From Diphasiastrum complanatum (lineage: Eukaryota; Streptophyta; Lycopodiopsida; Lycopodiales; Lycopodiaceae): a DNA stretch of 64,000 nucleotides. The DNA lies in contig MU832245.1 in the NCBI GenBank assembly GCA_029204225.1, positions 1-64,000 of the forward strand. Reading direction: 5' to 3'. Below are positions 33,081-45,300 of the stretch, one piece after another. A model generated the notes under the pieces. That model was not told the DNA's origin. It searched no databases and saw only the letters and a list, made by a program, of their open reading frames with translations. The first letter of the stretch is position 1. Every line of letters starts with the position of its first letter. Made by a program: the position numbers and the translations under genes.

Positions 33081-33505
33081 TAGGTCGTGGCTAATCTGCC
33101 ACTCTTGTAATTATCTGGTTAGCCACTCTAAATGTTCATTCAAGATCATACAATCATTTGGAATAATATGCACATAATAGCTACAATATTATCTATTGAT
33201 CCTCTGATTTCAAGCACTGTGTGATAGATCCACACAGTGTATTGGCGTGAGAAAAATACAGCTCTCCCATGAATAATGTCTCGCTTACTAGCGGACTTCT
33301 AGATCTGCTGATCCTCTTACAAAATTGTCTTGCTCACAGGCGGACATGTATTCTATATATTTTCGTCTTATTGTTTTATGCATCAAGCAGAATGTATATA
33401 GTTTGTGAATTTTTTCGTGTCGCATCGAGTAAATTCCCTAATCAGAAAGATTAAGCATCTATAACTGATCATGGATTACAAGAGTGGCGGATTAGCCACG
33501 TCCTA
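33081..33505. repeat. Long-terminal inverted repeat, possible MITE
   Basis: CGTGGCTAATCTGCCACTCT starts at 33086 (26 bp to 33111) and its reverse complement lies at 33475-33500 with one mismatch; weaker pairing (TAGG.) extends outward. The interior (about 360 bp) has no coding signal. I could not identify a target-site duplication, so a MITE is only the leading explanation. Confidence 0.6.
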
Positions 33506-34423
33506 AAGTACTTCTGTTATTGTCACAATATCAGATCAAATATTTGTACCCCATGGTACTTGGTTGACCTTCTTGGTCCTTTGTGGAGCACGAATGATTT
33601 TGTGTTGCAAACAATTACTTGTCAAATTTAGGGTTGAAAGCTAGCAAAGCTTTAGCAATTGAAACGTTTCGTCTCTTCATATATACTTTCTTAGAAAGTT
33701 GTGGCTCCCTATACATGATGTCAAGAAGTCATTTCTAAGAAGCAATGCTTCTATACTCTAAGGATAGTCACTATAAGTTCTTTCTCATGTAGGGTTGATT
33801 GAATTCAACATTTCATCATAGTTTATTTTTGCATAAAGTATGCAAATAAGTGTAAACTAACGTTACATGACATGCACTAAGCTACTAAAAGCTTAGATCA
33901 CATGACACACATGATTGAAACATTCAAAGAAAGAACACTCGATAATATTCGAATCAAAAATCATTCTTGGAATCAACTTAGGATCTACCATCCTATTTGA
34001 TGTTATTCTTTAAAGCATTTCAAGATCTACATTTGAAACATTCTTGCGGTCCTAAGGGACAATCATTATGGTTTAGAAAATTCTTCCCTTGTTTCACTAG
34101 TATGGCCTTCAAAGATTTAATGGTCGTAACTGGTTTGGGTTGTATGTTCTTGATACATGACCTTCTGGTTCTCCGCAGGTAGGCATCTCGTGTTTCGTTG
34201 TCATCAGGTTCTTCGTTATGCCTAGCATAAGTCTTTGTCTTCTTGATTCTTTCCATGTAGTTCTTGCTTTTTGAAGCACAAAGATAAGATTTGAAAGTAA
34301 GAGATTAGTGAAAACACTATATCTCCTCAAGTTAAGGATCATCCGATTATGGATGCAAGATGAATGGAAGAAGAATTCTTCCAAAAATATCCAAAAATTT
34401 TAAAAAAGATTATTTGAGAAATG
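33506..34423. other. Unassigned DNA inside a gypsy element
   Basis: Overlapping frames on both strands near 33997-34384 have no motif I recognise. By position this should have been the C-terminal end of the gypsy pol whose integrase is at 32390. Confidence 0.3.
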
Positions 34424-34457
34424 TCCGTTGAGGACAACGCTTTATGCGTTGGAGGGG
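34424..34457 (+). other. End of gypsy pol and polypurine tract
   Basis: The sequence GTTGAGGACAACGC then TTGGAGGGG resembles the last codons (VEDN...) and polypurine tract that close many plant gypsy pol genes just before the 3' LTR. Confidence 0.5.
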
Positions 34458-34744
34458 TGTAATTTGTAGAGACAAATTGCCTCTAAGTAATAAAGACTTT
34501 TATAACTTCAAAGCCCAGATAGACTTTGATGATATAGAATTACCAATGATCAATATTCTTTTAGGATATTGTATGAATTTATTACTTTGGAGTAACAGGC
34601 ATTGATACATGTAGAACTAAGAATCTTTTATGAGCCATGTTAGATGGTATGAATATTGACCTTACTTTGAGGGAATGTGCAGGTACTCTCGAAAGTGCCT
34701 GAAGAACAAGAATCGAAACAAGGGCTTTCTAAGCTTAAAGACAA

Positions 34745-34967
34745 TATAAAGAAGGCTTTTTGATAAAGTCTATAATGAAGGCTCAAGAGAATCTATAAAG
34801 AAGGCTTATTACTAAGTCTTTAATGAAGGCTCAGAGGAGTTTATAAAGAACAGGACAAGGCCAAGGGTCTGACCACCCTAGTGACCTTTTCCACCATGAT
34901 TGAGGATGGGTAGCCTCTAGAAAATAAGTGCCAATGACCATGATTGAAGATGGCCAACCTCTAGAAA
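34745..34967. repeat. Two tandem duplications in the gypsy LTR
   Basis: TATAAAGAAGGCT begins at 34745 and 34794, with a truncated third at 34842 (period 48-49). ACCATGATTGA begins near 34892 and again near 34937, both followed by CCTCTAGAAAA. Such duplications often lie in LTR enhancer regions. Confidence 0.75.
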
Positions 34968-35274
34968 AAAGAGAACATTATGCAAAACAAGATGGACATA
35001 TACCTTGGCTTTTCCTTTAGAAGATTGCACTTGGGTGAATTCCCAAGTTGTAACCATGAAACACCTAGAATGGGGCACCCTCCTAAACTCTCACTTCATA
35101 TGCCAAATCATCATAATAACCCTCCCAAGCTAATACACATCACCCATTCACCCTCTCTAACTAATACACCTCATCCATGCACTCCACTTCACCATAAGTT
35201 CAATTGGAGTCTTCCTCACACCTCATGCAATTGAACTTGACACCTCACTCACTTTGGAAGGACTCTCCACTCTC

Positions 35275-35282
35275 TATATAAG
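35275..35282 (+). promoter_or_regulatory. TATA box in gypsy LTR
   Basis: CTCTATATAAG, preceded by CT-rich DNA; about 180 bp before the predicted LTR end. Confidence 0.5.
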
Positions 35283-35456
35283 TGAAAATGCACCTTACTA
35301 CCAAGGGGATTTGATGATTTTGCATCCAAGCTCTGCCCATTTGTTTTTGTTGTGTACAGGTGCTTTGGAGTAGATCAAAGATTTATAGTACTAGATAAGC
35401 TTTTGATGACGTGACACTTGATTATGTGGAATATCTCTACCACGCGAGGATCTACA

Positions 35457-35835
35457 TTCTGGTAAAAAAAAACCTGTTGTTAGGGCCATTTTTGGTAGGG
35501 GATTGGTCCAGCCAAAACGTCCTAAAAAAGTCAAGGGGCACCAATACTGATGGTGGCTATGCCCTACATGAGTAACGAAGGTCCTGCCACATCCAATCTT
35601 GGGGGCTTCCTCTATTACCCCATGCTTCCCAACCGATGAGAGTTTTCCAAGCTCTCAGAGATACGGTTGCAAGGAGGGGGTGCTAGTACTTTTGGTTCAA
35701 TGATTCACTAGCTTCCTAGAATTATGGTTTTACAAAAACTTTTGATCGCTAACGTTTCTTTCTCCAATGAATTCGGCTTACAGTTGGTAAAGATCTTACA
35801 TGGGCTGAAAACCGATTTACTGTCTATGATGTGCT
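35457..35835. other. No gene recognised
   Basis: Moderately GC-rich, no reading frame or motif supported. Confidence 0.4.
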
Positions 35836-36940
35836 TGTGGGGTGCAAGTTATACGCACCGCTTTGTGTGCTAAGCGGCGGTATTTTCGCCGACCGTCGGG
35901 TCTAGGTATTTCACTAGACAGTAGCGACGGTGGGTGTGGTGTGACTAGTGTGACGCTTTAACCAAGGCGGTGTATTTCAACCGCAGATGGTGGACGGCCC
36001 GCTCTGGTGTTTCATAGAGGTCGGGTCCAATTAATACACTTCATAATGACAAAAACCGTAAGAAACACTTCAAAAAACATATAAACTACCCAACCTACAA
36101 TTCTCTCCGTACAACACATTCTAAATCAGTACGAAACAAAATTTATTTACTTATCACTTTCCCTAAACAAGCTGGAAATAGGCAATCATCGTTCTAATTA
36201 GCCATGCCACATCTGTTTATAAAATATTATGATTCCGAACTGAGTTTGAATTAATGCTAAAACCGATTCACTATAAAAGCTCCCAAGTATTCACTTGGTT
36301 ATATGGATACAACCCCAAAATACAATCGTAGCAAAACACAATTTGTATGACTCATTCTTTTAAATCGATGTACTTGATCTCTTTAAAACTTGCTTTACTA
36401 CAATATTTGCAAAAGTTTCATTCCATCACAAGTGATTAAAGCTATGATATCATACTACGAAGGGATTGGCCAACATAAGTTCATGGAACTGAAATGAATA
36501 GACAGTGCATAGGTCAAGTACTCGTTTGCCTCAATGTGTAATTAGGTAGCTGTAAAGTCGAAGAGATGCTAGTCATGAATGCTTTGAACCACTTTCGTTT
36601 GTCTTCACACTTCAAACCGATCGATTGAGCTTGTCGTTTATGCCAACACATGGATGGACAATGAAAGCAAAGAACTGGAAAACACCTTTCCACAGACTGC
36701 CAAAAAAATTTCGCAAGTTGTCGCACATTTCACAGCCAACACATGGACAGTGAGGCAGGTCATCGCAGATCGCAGTAGACAGGGGAGCCCGAAAACAGGT
36801 CACAGGACTCCGTTCGTAGATGATTCCACGTCGTAGGTAGGTATAGTAGGCGGCTGCAGGAAAAAACAGCTTGAAAACATGCCCTAGATAGGTAGTAGGT
36901 CCCAGACAGAGGGCAGATCAGTAGCAGGGCAGGGCAGGCC

Positions 36941-37150
36941 GCAACAGATCGCGAGGCAGGCAGGTAGCCCACAGGTTGCCGTAGGTAGACAGTGTGCTGC
37001 AACAGATCGCGAGGCAGGCAGGTAGCCCACAGGTTGCCGCAGGTAGACAGTGCGCCGCAACAGATCACGAGGCAGGCAAGTCGCAGGGGCAGGTAGTACA
37101 TGGCCATAGTAGATCGCAGGGCCAGCAGGTAGCCCACAGGTGGCCGCAGG
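36941..37150. repeat. 58-bp GC-rich minisatellite
   Basis: GCAACAGATCGCGAGGCAGG begins at 36941 and 36999, and with one change at 37057, giving a 58-bp period and about 2.3 close copies. A degenerate further copy lies near 37110-37150 (AGGTAGCCCACAGG). Open frames crossing it on both strands are products of the repeat, not genes. Confidence 0.9.
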
Positions 37151-38174
37151 CAGGCTTGATAGAGGGTCGCAGACAGCGAGGAGTAGGAGTAGGCAGGTCA
37201 AGGTAGGCAGAAACAGCCGCAGATAGGCAAAAACGGCTGCTCCGAGGGCACATAGAGGCAAAGGCAGTGAGCAATTGATGGGGCGGCCTCCAGCAAGATG
37301 TGACAGCGAATGCACAAAGAGGTGTAAGCCTTCTCCACAACTTCTTGCTTTGAGAATAACGAGTATACGATGCGCATTCACCAATCAACCTCTCAACGGT
37401 TACTAAACATCAGTTGACATTCACTCATCCCCAAACAAGCATGTCGTTCTTTCAACCCTACAAAACAAGGTGATTGCCTTTCAATCACACATCCTAATAC
37501 GGAGTAAACCAAAAATAGAACTAACACACATTTGCATTCGACAATGGCATTAATCCGTCAATAGACCAGAATCTTTCAAACATATGATGAGCAACGATAG
37601 TCACCTCACAAACAAATGCAAACACTAAACCCGCTTAAAAATTGAAACCCTCCAACTCTCAACACATTCTACCAACCAAAACAATGAGTAAGAAACAAAC
37701 ATCCACTATTCTTCTGATGTGTGAGAGACTACCACCACAACCTAAAACCAAAGTAAGATAGCAAGAAGTAACTACCCTACTTAACACCCAAAAACACCAA
37801 TCAATGAAACACCCACTCACCCTCTCCCTCAACATAAATGTAACTACACTAACGATGCATCAACAACTATGAAACAAGCATTACTAACCAGGCATCGATC
37901 CACAAGTACTACATAAAGTGAGAACAAGAATAATATTGAACTCTCCAACTTAAGCATTCACCAAACATCCATTTCAAGCATCGAAGAAAAGGAAAACACA
38001 ATCCATCTCTCTCACCAAACAGAATTACCTCTCAACATCCCACTTACACACATGCTAACTCTCAACACACATAACCTCAACACTAACTCTCAACACACAT
38101 TTTACACATATCCCCTCAACACTAACTCTCAACACACATTTTTTACACCCTCTCAAATACAAAGAGTTGGCTCC

Positions 38175-38182
38175 TTTTTATA
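38175..38182 (-). promoter_or_regulatory. TATA-like box, minus strand
   Basis: CCTATAAAAAGGAG on the minus strand in the presumed LTR of element G. Confidence 0.4.
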
Positions 38183-38830
38183 GGAAAACCCAAGTGTCCC
38201 CCTTCAAAATGAAGCTTTGCCAATTTTCATGCCCTTCAAGCCCTCTTTGTCATTTGTCCTCAACCCATTTGATAGTACACCTAGTGGCCTCCATAAGAGA
38301 GTGGGGGAGTGGTGCATTCAAGGCTCTCTTCCAAAACTAGCCAAGATGCCATTTTTGTCAAAGGCTAGGGAGGCCATTTAAGTTTCCCCTTTTGTACACC
38401 CTAGAAGCCCAAAATGTCAATGGCTAGTGGGTGTACCTCCCAAATTTTTTAGCCTCCAAGGTGTTTTGGCATTTAATATCCAAAATTTGGGTGAGGCCCT
38501 TTTTCAACCCCTATTTTTAGTAGGCGGCCTTCATTTTTTTTTTAAGTACCTTCATTTTTGGCCTTTCTTCGTTTTTTCAAGGGCCGTGCGCCTACTGCTC
38601 ATTTGTCTGGATTTTTGGTCGGTTGGGTAACCACTTGGCCCGCACATTTCATTAATTGCCCATAAATTGCCCAAACTTTGCCGTTAGGGTTTCTGTGACT
38701 CCTTGACACTGAATCCATATTTCCCAGTACCATTTTTACCCGTAACTTTTCTTTCTCAGTTTTTTCTTCTGTGGTTGACTTTTTCTGCATTCATGACTAG
38801 GGCTCCCACGACAACACGGTTTCCTTGAAA

Positions 38831-40020
38831 AATACACTGAGTGAATTATATACTAGTAAAAATGGACTTGATACATGGTGAGATTTTAGCACGGTCATAC
38901 CGGCTATTTTTTTACAACTGGCCATTTTTTGAAAAGCCGTAAAATATTTACCGGTCATTTCTAAGGCCGCAAAATTTTCTCTAGCCTCATTTAGGATGGG
39001 CTGGGACCCAATTCTAGGTGGACCGACACTTCTAGCTCGGTCTTACGAAACTTGACCACAAAATATTTTTGACGATTTTTTCGAAAATCAGTTTCTTACT
39101 TTTTAACTATGTCTAGCTACTTTAGGGCGGGCTGGGACCCAAATCTAAGGCAAATTTGTGCCGATTTTTCTCTGATAATCGGGTTTTACATGTCGGTTTT
39201 TTCAATTATTGCAAACTTAAACCTCAATATTAGCCCGATTTTCCGTGCGAAAATATCGGCTAACATTGGCGACTACCACTGGGTAGTATGGTCCCCATAC
39301 GGCGGACCTAGAGTCTCTGGTTTCGCAGACCAGCTCCTGGTGGTGGATCAAGTTAGTGGGCTCAGCACCCTTGCTAGGTGATGCTAACCACAGTGAGTTG
39401 GTAGGATGTCTTCAACAGCTTCCTACCCAAAGGCCATCTATTTAGCCCTTAGGACCCATCTGCAACCGGATTTGATTTAACCACAGCATCTTTGAACAGT
39501 TTGGTGTCTTCATACCTGCAAAAACCCACCTGTGACCTAAATGGCAAATGCTCCCAATTCTATCAGATGTAAGGCAATGCCCACTTTTGGACCCATGCAT
39601 GGAGGGATATGCAAATGCAAATCTCAGGATTGGAGATGGGATGATATGGATGCAAGTCATCAGTATTGTGTCTAAGACCGTGTCATTGATGTGTGTGTGA
39701 ATGTATGCACGATGAGGCTTTAGTGCCCCAACTCTGAAACCGGTCCAGATTGGTGATTATCAATTTTTTTTTTTTTGGTTTAGACATTCAACTTATACTC
39801 TTTAAGAACGAATTCAATAGGGAATAACCATCTAGTCTCCTCTCTATACTGACTCTCCTCTCAAGCCCTATATTCTGACAGTAGTCCATGTAGGACAACT
39901 TACTGTTCTAAGATCCAATACACAAGATGCTAGGAAGTACTGGTTTTCTGCTAGTCTATGGAATCAATTAGGAAAATCGTTGCCACATCCACAAGGGCTG
40001 GATCGGCACCTTCCAGGAAC
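38831..40020. other. No gene recognised; local duplicated block
   Basis: The phrase GGGCTGGGACCCAA occurs near 38998 and 39129 within a longer similar context, suggesting an old local duplication of about 130 bp spacing. Otherwise no coding signal. By position it separates gypsy pol from the presumed 3' LTR, so integrase of element G has been lost here. Confidence 0.45.
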
Positions 40021-41257
40021 TTAGACATTTTTCTTTGCTTTTGAGTAGTTAAGTTCCCCTTTGTTCAGCTTCCTCCCTATAAAGATAATGGGGTGGTAGA
40101 TTTTGTCCCAAATCTGGGCTAAACAACAATTGATGCATGTATCAGTGCTGCTAGTGAATACGTAGAATTCCCTATCGTACATTGGTGGTTTTAGAATTGG
40201 GGCATTAGTTAGGGCCGTCTTTAATCCCTGGAAGGACTTCTCGCATTCTTCATCCCATGACCATTTGGTGTCGGTTTTAAATAAACTTGTCATGGGGTAC
40301 GTGTGGAAAGCATAGGCCAATACATATCTTTTGTTGTAGCCACTTGATCCTAGGAAGGTTTGAAGTTGGCTCGCAGTGGTTGGGGCTATCACAGCTTGTA
40401 TCATGGCAATCTTTTCGGGATCGGTGGCCATGTCGTATTTACTGATCACATGACCAAACAACACTCCATATGGTACCCCAAATAGACACTTGTTGGCGTT
40501 CAGGGCGATGCACGTGGCTGCGTATTTTTGGAAATATTTTTCTAGTATGGTGAGATGGTCAGAGACTGTAGATGTCCCACAGAGGTCATCTATGAATATT
40601 TTGAGGTTCTCATCCAAAATATCTTAAAATTGTTCGTTCATAAATCGTTGGTAGGTAGGGCCCTGGTGCATTGGTCAGCTTAAATGGCATGACATGGTAG
40701 GCGAATACTCCAAATGTAGTAGTGAAGGTGGTTTTCAATTTGTCTTCCTCTGCTATGGCTATCTAGTTATAGCCCACAAAACAGTCCATAAACGAGTATT
40801 GTTCTTTTCCTGCCATCTCTTCTAAAACCTGGTCAATAAATGGTAGTGGAAAGTAGTCCTTCCTAGTTTGTTTGTTCAATTGCTTGTAGTCTACACACAC
40901 CCAGATGCGTGTGGAGTTCTTTTTCATTCGTGGCACTATCAAGGAGAACCACTCGGTGTTCTCTACAATAAATATCAAGCCTGCACTCCTGAATGGTTCC
41001 AGCTCTTTATAGACTCTGTCTTTTAAGTGGTGGAATAATCGCCATTGTTTCTAGCATACGGGCTTTGCCCCCTCCTTAAGTGGTATAGTGTGTTTTACTA
41101 GATCAAGGGGAATGCCTTTCAGATCTCCATAGTCCCAAGCAAAAATGTGTTGATATTTTTTGCACAATTGTTCGTATTTCTCTTTATCCTCTTTTGTAAT
41201 GCAGCCCTTACTTTGATGTCCCTCAGGTCTTTTGGGCTTTCTAGGTTTATCAAGCAA
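40021..41257 (-). pseudogene. Gypsy reverse transcriptase and RNase H, element G
   Basis: Right to left: HIFAWDYGDLKGIPLDLVKH, then SLIVPRMKKNSTRIWVCVDY (RT start), KDYFPLPFIDQVLEE, YSFMDCFVGYN (first catalytic Asp), a stop, MPFKLTNAPGPYQRFMN, IFIDDLCG (catalytic box, FIDD for the usual YxDD), and LFGHVISKYDMATDPEKI. The RNase H start is TKWSWDEECEKSFQGLK, ILKPPMYDREFYVFTSSTD, and it ends at NYSKAKKNV, about one third into RNase H. At least three stops or frameshifts. The same family supplied the gypsy half of the chimera at 15.6 kb. Confidence 0.92.
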
Positions 41258-41499
41258 ATGTCAGCATCCCTTACTTTGTGAGGTCGTTTTTATGGGGAAT
41301 TCCACTCCACACCTAGTACTTGGCAATCAGGCTCATCGTCATTAGTGCTAGACTAGAAATCCTCCTCACTGCTGGATATTTCCTACCATTCTGTCTCAGG
41401 TATGGGGGCTCTTTCTGATTGGGGAGCTTCTAGATAGCCATTTACTATGACGCATCTCCTATTTCCTACATACATCCGCATGACATCGAAATCTACCTA

Positions 41500-41900
41500 G
41501 ATGGTCTTGTTTGCTATAGTAATCGCTACGTCCTTAAGTTCTTCCTATGGTTTGATCATTGAATTGTTGGCTAGCTTGAGGGCAATCAACGTGGCTGGTT
41601 TTAGCATGAATCCCAATCTGTTAGCTAGTTCTAGGCTAATAATATTTATGATGGATCTTGCATTGACTATGGCTCCTGATACAATGAGACCATCAATTAA
41701 CACATCTACCTTAGGGGACTAACGGTCCAAGATTCTCGCCTCTACATGTCCCACTGTAGAGATTTCCACTGGTTTAGGTGGCCTGATCATGTGCCAGATA
41801 GTGCACTTAATGGTGGGTGATAGTTGAACCAGCTGCCACAATCTTATTTCTAGTTTCATATTCTCTAATGCCAGATTCCAATTGATATTTCCTGTTCTCA
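41500..41900 (-). pseudogene. Gypsy aspartic protease, element G
   Basis: On the minus strand near 41711-41635 the reading VDVLIDGLIVSGAIVN, then INIISLELANRLGF, follows the pattern of a gypsy retropepsin. The catalytic Asp in the usual VDxG site appears replaced by Asn (VNAR), and stops interrupt both sides. Position between Gag and RT agrees. Confidence 0.65.
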
Positions 41901-42379
41901 GGTTCCTGTCTAGATCCTTGCAAATTTTGCGTGTCTTATTTCTTGCTCTCTTTGCCCCTATTCCAATTTTTCCTTTGCTAGTCTTTTTTGGGCCTAAGGG
42001 TCTGGGATGTTGTCTCCCTTGCTCACCTTCCCTCGTTCCCTAGATACTGCAATTTCTATCTTTGGTTGGATTAGCACTTGGTCATTGGTTGTGTCTTGTC
42101 CATCTATGAGGGCGTAGGTATGGATAGCTCAGTCTAGAGATTGCTTCTTGTCACTACTAAGATTTCCTTCCTTTTTGCAGTCTAATTTATTGTTTCTAGT
42201 TCAATGAAGTTTATAGGAGCTCGATCATCCTCTAAGCGTGCTTTCCCCTTGTCTCGTGGATCAATTCTGGGCCCTTGTTGTAAAAACTGGGGGGTTCTCG
42301 ATGGTCCGGCTATGTCTTGGGGTCTATGGTTCATGGGGCCAGACATTCTATTGCCCATATTCAGTGCATCTCTATGAGT

Positions 42380-43990
42380 CCAACATCTATCCTCTAGATG
42401 TTCTGGCTTCTTGCATTATCCACACACTAATTTGGATAATTTCGATTTAGGTGGTTTCCTTTACAGTGGCAGCACACCAATGGGTTAGGGTTGTCTATGG
42501 GGTGTCGCTGACCTATCATATTTTGTTGTCATTTCAAAAAGTTCACATCGGCTGCTAGTGTGTGGATCTTTTCACTCATCATGTCCATGTACCCCTTCGA
42601 CATTGCTCGCATATCACCTAATTCGACATTCGAGACGGCACTCTCATACCCTCTCTCTGGTATTGGTTCCTGGATTCTACGATCATGGTTTCTAACATCT
42701 TGAGTCTAGGTAACTCTGCCTAAGGGTGGTTCCATAGCCCATATGGGGTAAGAAACCGCTAGACATGAGGGCCATAAAAGTAATAGTAGGCCACTCCTTG
42801 CCGCACCACCTGACAAAAATTTCGTGGTAGGGGTAGATCACCAAATGTTGTAGTAGTCATGAGGAGTCTATTGGGGTAAAAGCTTGATCAATCAATTGTA
42901 ATTGTATGGTGCGGGTGGTCATCAATATCCATTGTTGATTTATCTTGATGTATAGTGTGGCCTTTACTTGGAATCCCTCATTATCCACTTCTATTGCTAA
43001 ATCTCCTATTCGAAGGCCACGTATCGTAGTATCGAGTCCTAAGATCATAACGTAGAGACCAGTACTGCAAAATATGGGGCAATATCGGCATGGTCAGCGC
43101 TCCTCTATCATGCCTTAGTTTGTCTCATAGTGTTATGTATTGGGGATGTTCTAGTGAATGCCAGTGCCAGAGATGCTTACTTGACCAGGTTCAAAAAACT
43201 CTAGGAGGTGTGGGTCTTCTCCTCATCTACTCATCATATATGTCATACATAACATGTATACATGGACCTCCTATCTCCACATTTGATAATACCTTTCAAT
43301 TCAAAAGCTGATCGACCTGCCCAATCTTCCATATAAGAGATGATAGGCTTATGCAAAGTTCTCTTGTCATTGACAATCTTCTCAAGACAACTAATGATAG
43401 TATCTGTTGTTACTTTGAAGTGTCTGAGAGCATCCTTTTTTAGCTGAATATGACCCAACTAAGGTGAGTTTCTTCTTTGGCTTCCATTCCACTCTCATGT
43501 GACTGGTATCCTAGAATATTATGTGTACATAGGATTGGTCCATCCCAACCCCCCTGTGCTCCTTAGTCCACTTTCCTTTAGCCTATTCTCTAGACCATCC
43601 ACCCCTCTATGTAGGATTTTGTAGAGGAGCCTTCAACCCTACCTTCATTTCTTGCTTCTACTCCTAGGTCTTGTTCTAATCGTCTATTGGTACTACCGAC
43701 TGATCCAGGTGCTGTACCGCTTGCTCAAATGGTAGGATTGGTTGGATGACTATATGGCTCGTGGAAATGGCATAGGTTAAATACCAGAATCCATCAATTG
43801 TGAACTTGTATGCTTCGAAATAGCTATACCCCCCCTCCCCAATCGTTGTGTTCTAAACAAAGTGTCCCTGGAGCGTAAATGAGGGTAGAGTGCTTGGGTG
43901 TAGAAGAAATAGTGTGGAATTTCTTCTCGGATTAGTTGGCAGACATCCCCTACTGCGGGTTGAAATTGGTTTTCATTCATCATTTCCAAA
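42380..43990 (-). pseudogene. Gypsy Gag region, element G
   Basis: Minus frames at 43989-43777 (DVCQLIREEIPHYFFYTQAL), 43458-43243 and 43048-42857 follow one another. Near 42435-42480 a damaged zinc knuckle reads CCHCKGNHLNRNYP, with the last Cys changed to Tyr. The order Gag, knuckle, protease, RT from right to left is that of a gypsy element. The Gag part is assigned by position and the knuckle; the sequence itself is not strongly diagnostic. Confidence 0.6.
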
Positions 43991-44169
43991 AGCCCGGACC
44001 ATCATAGAGGAAAGATAATCTATTACACTTCCTCCTCTATACTTTGAGTCACGTCCTTTGTTCTAGGGCTCTCAAGGGTACTCAACCGATCATTGTGCAA
44101 TGATTGAACTAAGATCAACATACATCAAATTATAATGCGACACTATGTCATGATTATTTCCATGCAACG

Positions 44170-45300
44170 TGAGGGTGCCAGTTATACGCACCACCTTGTT
44201 TGCTAGGCGGTAGTATTTTTTTCCATTAGGCCTAAATATTTTGCTAAGCAGTTCCAATGGCGGAGGTGACTAGATTGACTCTTAACCAATGTGGTGTGTT
44301 TCAAGTATAGATGGTGTACAGTCCGCTCTTCTATTTCAAAGAGTTCGGGTTATGAAAATCAACATGAACAAGAAACATATTAAGAAACCAATAGTAAAAA
44401 CCATATCACCTAGTCATACTACGATGTTTATATTGATTGAGGCACACACACATGATGCTATAAAATTATCTCAAAACACGTACACAAGACCATTGTGAGT
44501 TACTTTAAGCAAGGTACTTATCTAACAATTTATACTAAGCATCGAAAAGCATGATACATGTATTTTTTAAACCATTCTTAAAGCCCACACATATCACCAT
44601 TCTATGAGATGCGGTCATTTCTCACATTCACAACACAATGCAAATCATTCTCTTTCAATGTCAAAATAGATTTATGAAATGGCACTAAACTGGTATTGAG
44701 GAAATTGTGTACCTCAGTGCTACTTTTAGATTGTGCTCAGTGGAGAGGGCTCAGGTGTCAATCGTGTGAGAGAACCATTCGTTGGAAATGTTCCATTGAA
44801 AATTACTCGAGTCCCTTGGTCCACAGAGAGAGAAAATGGGAAGCATCCTGTTGGAGACTCCTTTGCTGGTTGAATAGGAATCACTTAGCATGATTTTGAA
44901 TACTTCTGGGTCAACTACTGTCTGCCCATGACAGAGATGACTTCGCATCTATTTAGAGAGGGTTATGCACTGCTTTTGGGAAGACATGGCCCTACTGCTT
45001 CATAGCAAACAGAGGGCACTTTAGGTGCACAGTGTAGTCCATAGATGGAGGTGGTTTTGAAACCAAAAATGTGCCAAACAGGGGAGAAGCCTCTGTATGT
45101 GGCAATCAGAAAAGGCACTAGTGCTCTGGAATCATGAGCTCATAAGCAAAGAGGGAACTAGTGCTACCCTATTATGATTCCAGGTAACTAGCGGCTCATG
45201 ATGCTGGCCAGTGAGAACAAGTGTAGAGCACTGCTTGACAGGTCTTTATAATGGTAGTGTATCTTTGCTTTCCATAGCTTACTAATCTGAGAACAAGCTA
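44170..45300 (-). mobile_element. Probable 5' LTR region of gypsy element G
   Basis: 44170-44370 is a diverged direct repeat of 35836-36080; 44715-44756 resembles 16588-16640. No primer site is readable to the left of 44170, so the boundary is approximate. Confidence 0.45.

Larger units (their letters stand above)
34458..35456 (+). mobile_element. Probable 3' LTR of a gypsy element
   Basis: Starts TGTAATTTGTAGA straight after a polypurine tract and ends GGATCTACA, so the ends are inverted repeats TGTA...TACA; about 1.0 kb. A TATATAAG box lies at 35275-35282. Two tandem duplications sit in what would be U3. No partner LTR is in the window, so the right end is tentative. Confidence 0.5.
35836..38830 (-). 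mobile_element. Probable 3' LTR region of gypsy element G
   Basis: 35836-36080 resembles 44170-44370 (GGGTGC.AGTTATACGCACC at the start, then TATTT..GCGG stretches and GTCCGCTCT/GCCCGCTCT). Pol of element G lies between on the minus strand, so these are its two LTR ends. A minus-strand TATA box (CCTATAAAAAGG, near 38182-38175) fits a promoter inside. Only the first 250 bp are supported by the repeat; the rest is inferred. The minisatellite at 36941-37150 lies inside. Confidence 0.45.

Noticed and set aside
36760-37388. Long open frames on both strands (up to 166 residues, rich in Cys, Leu, Pro)
   Set aside because: They follow the 58-bp minisatellite and its flanks; peptides repeat with the DNA repeat and no domain is visible.
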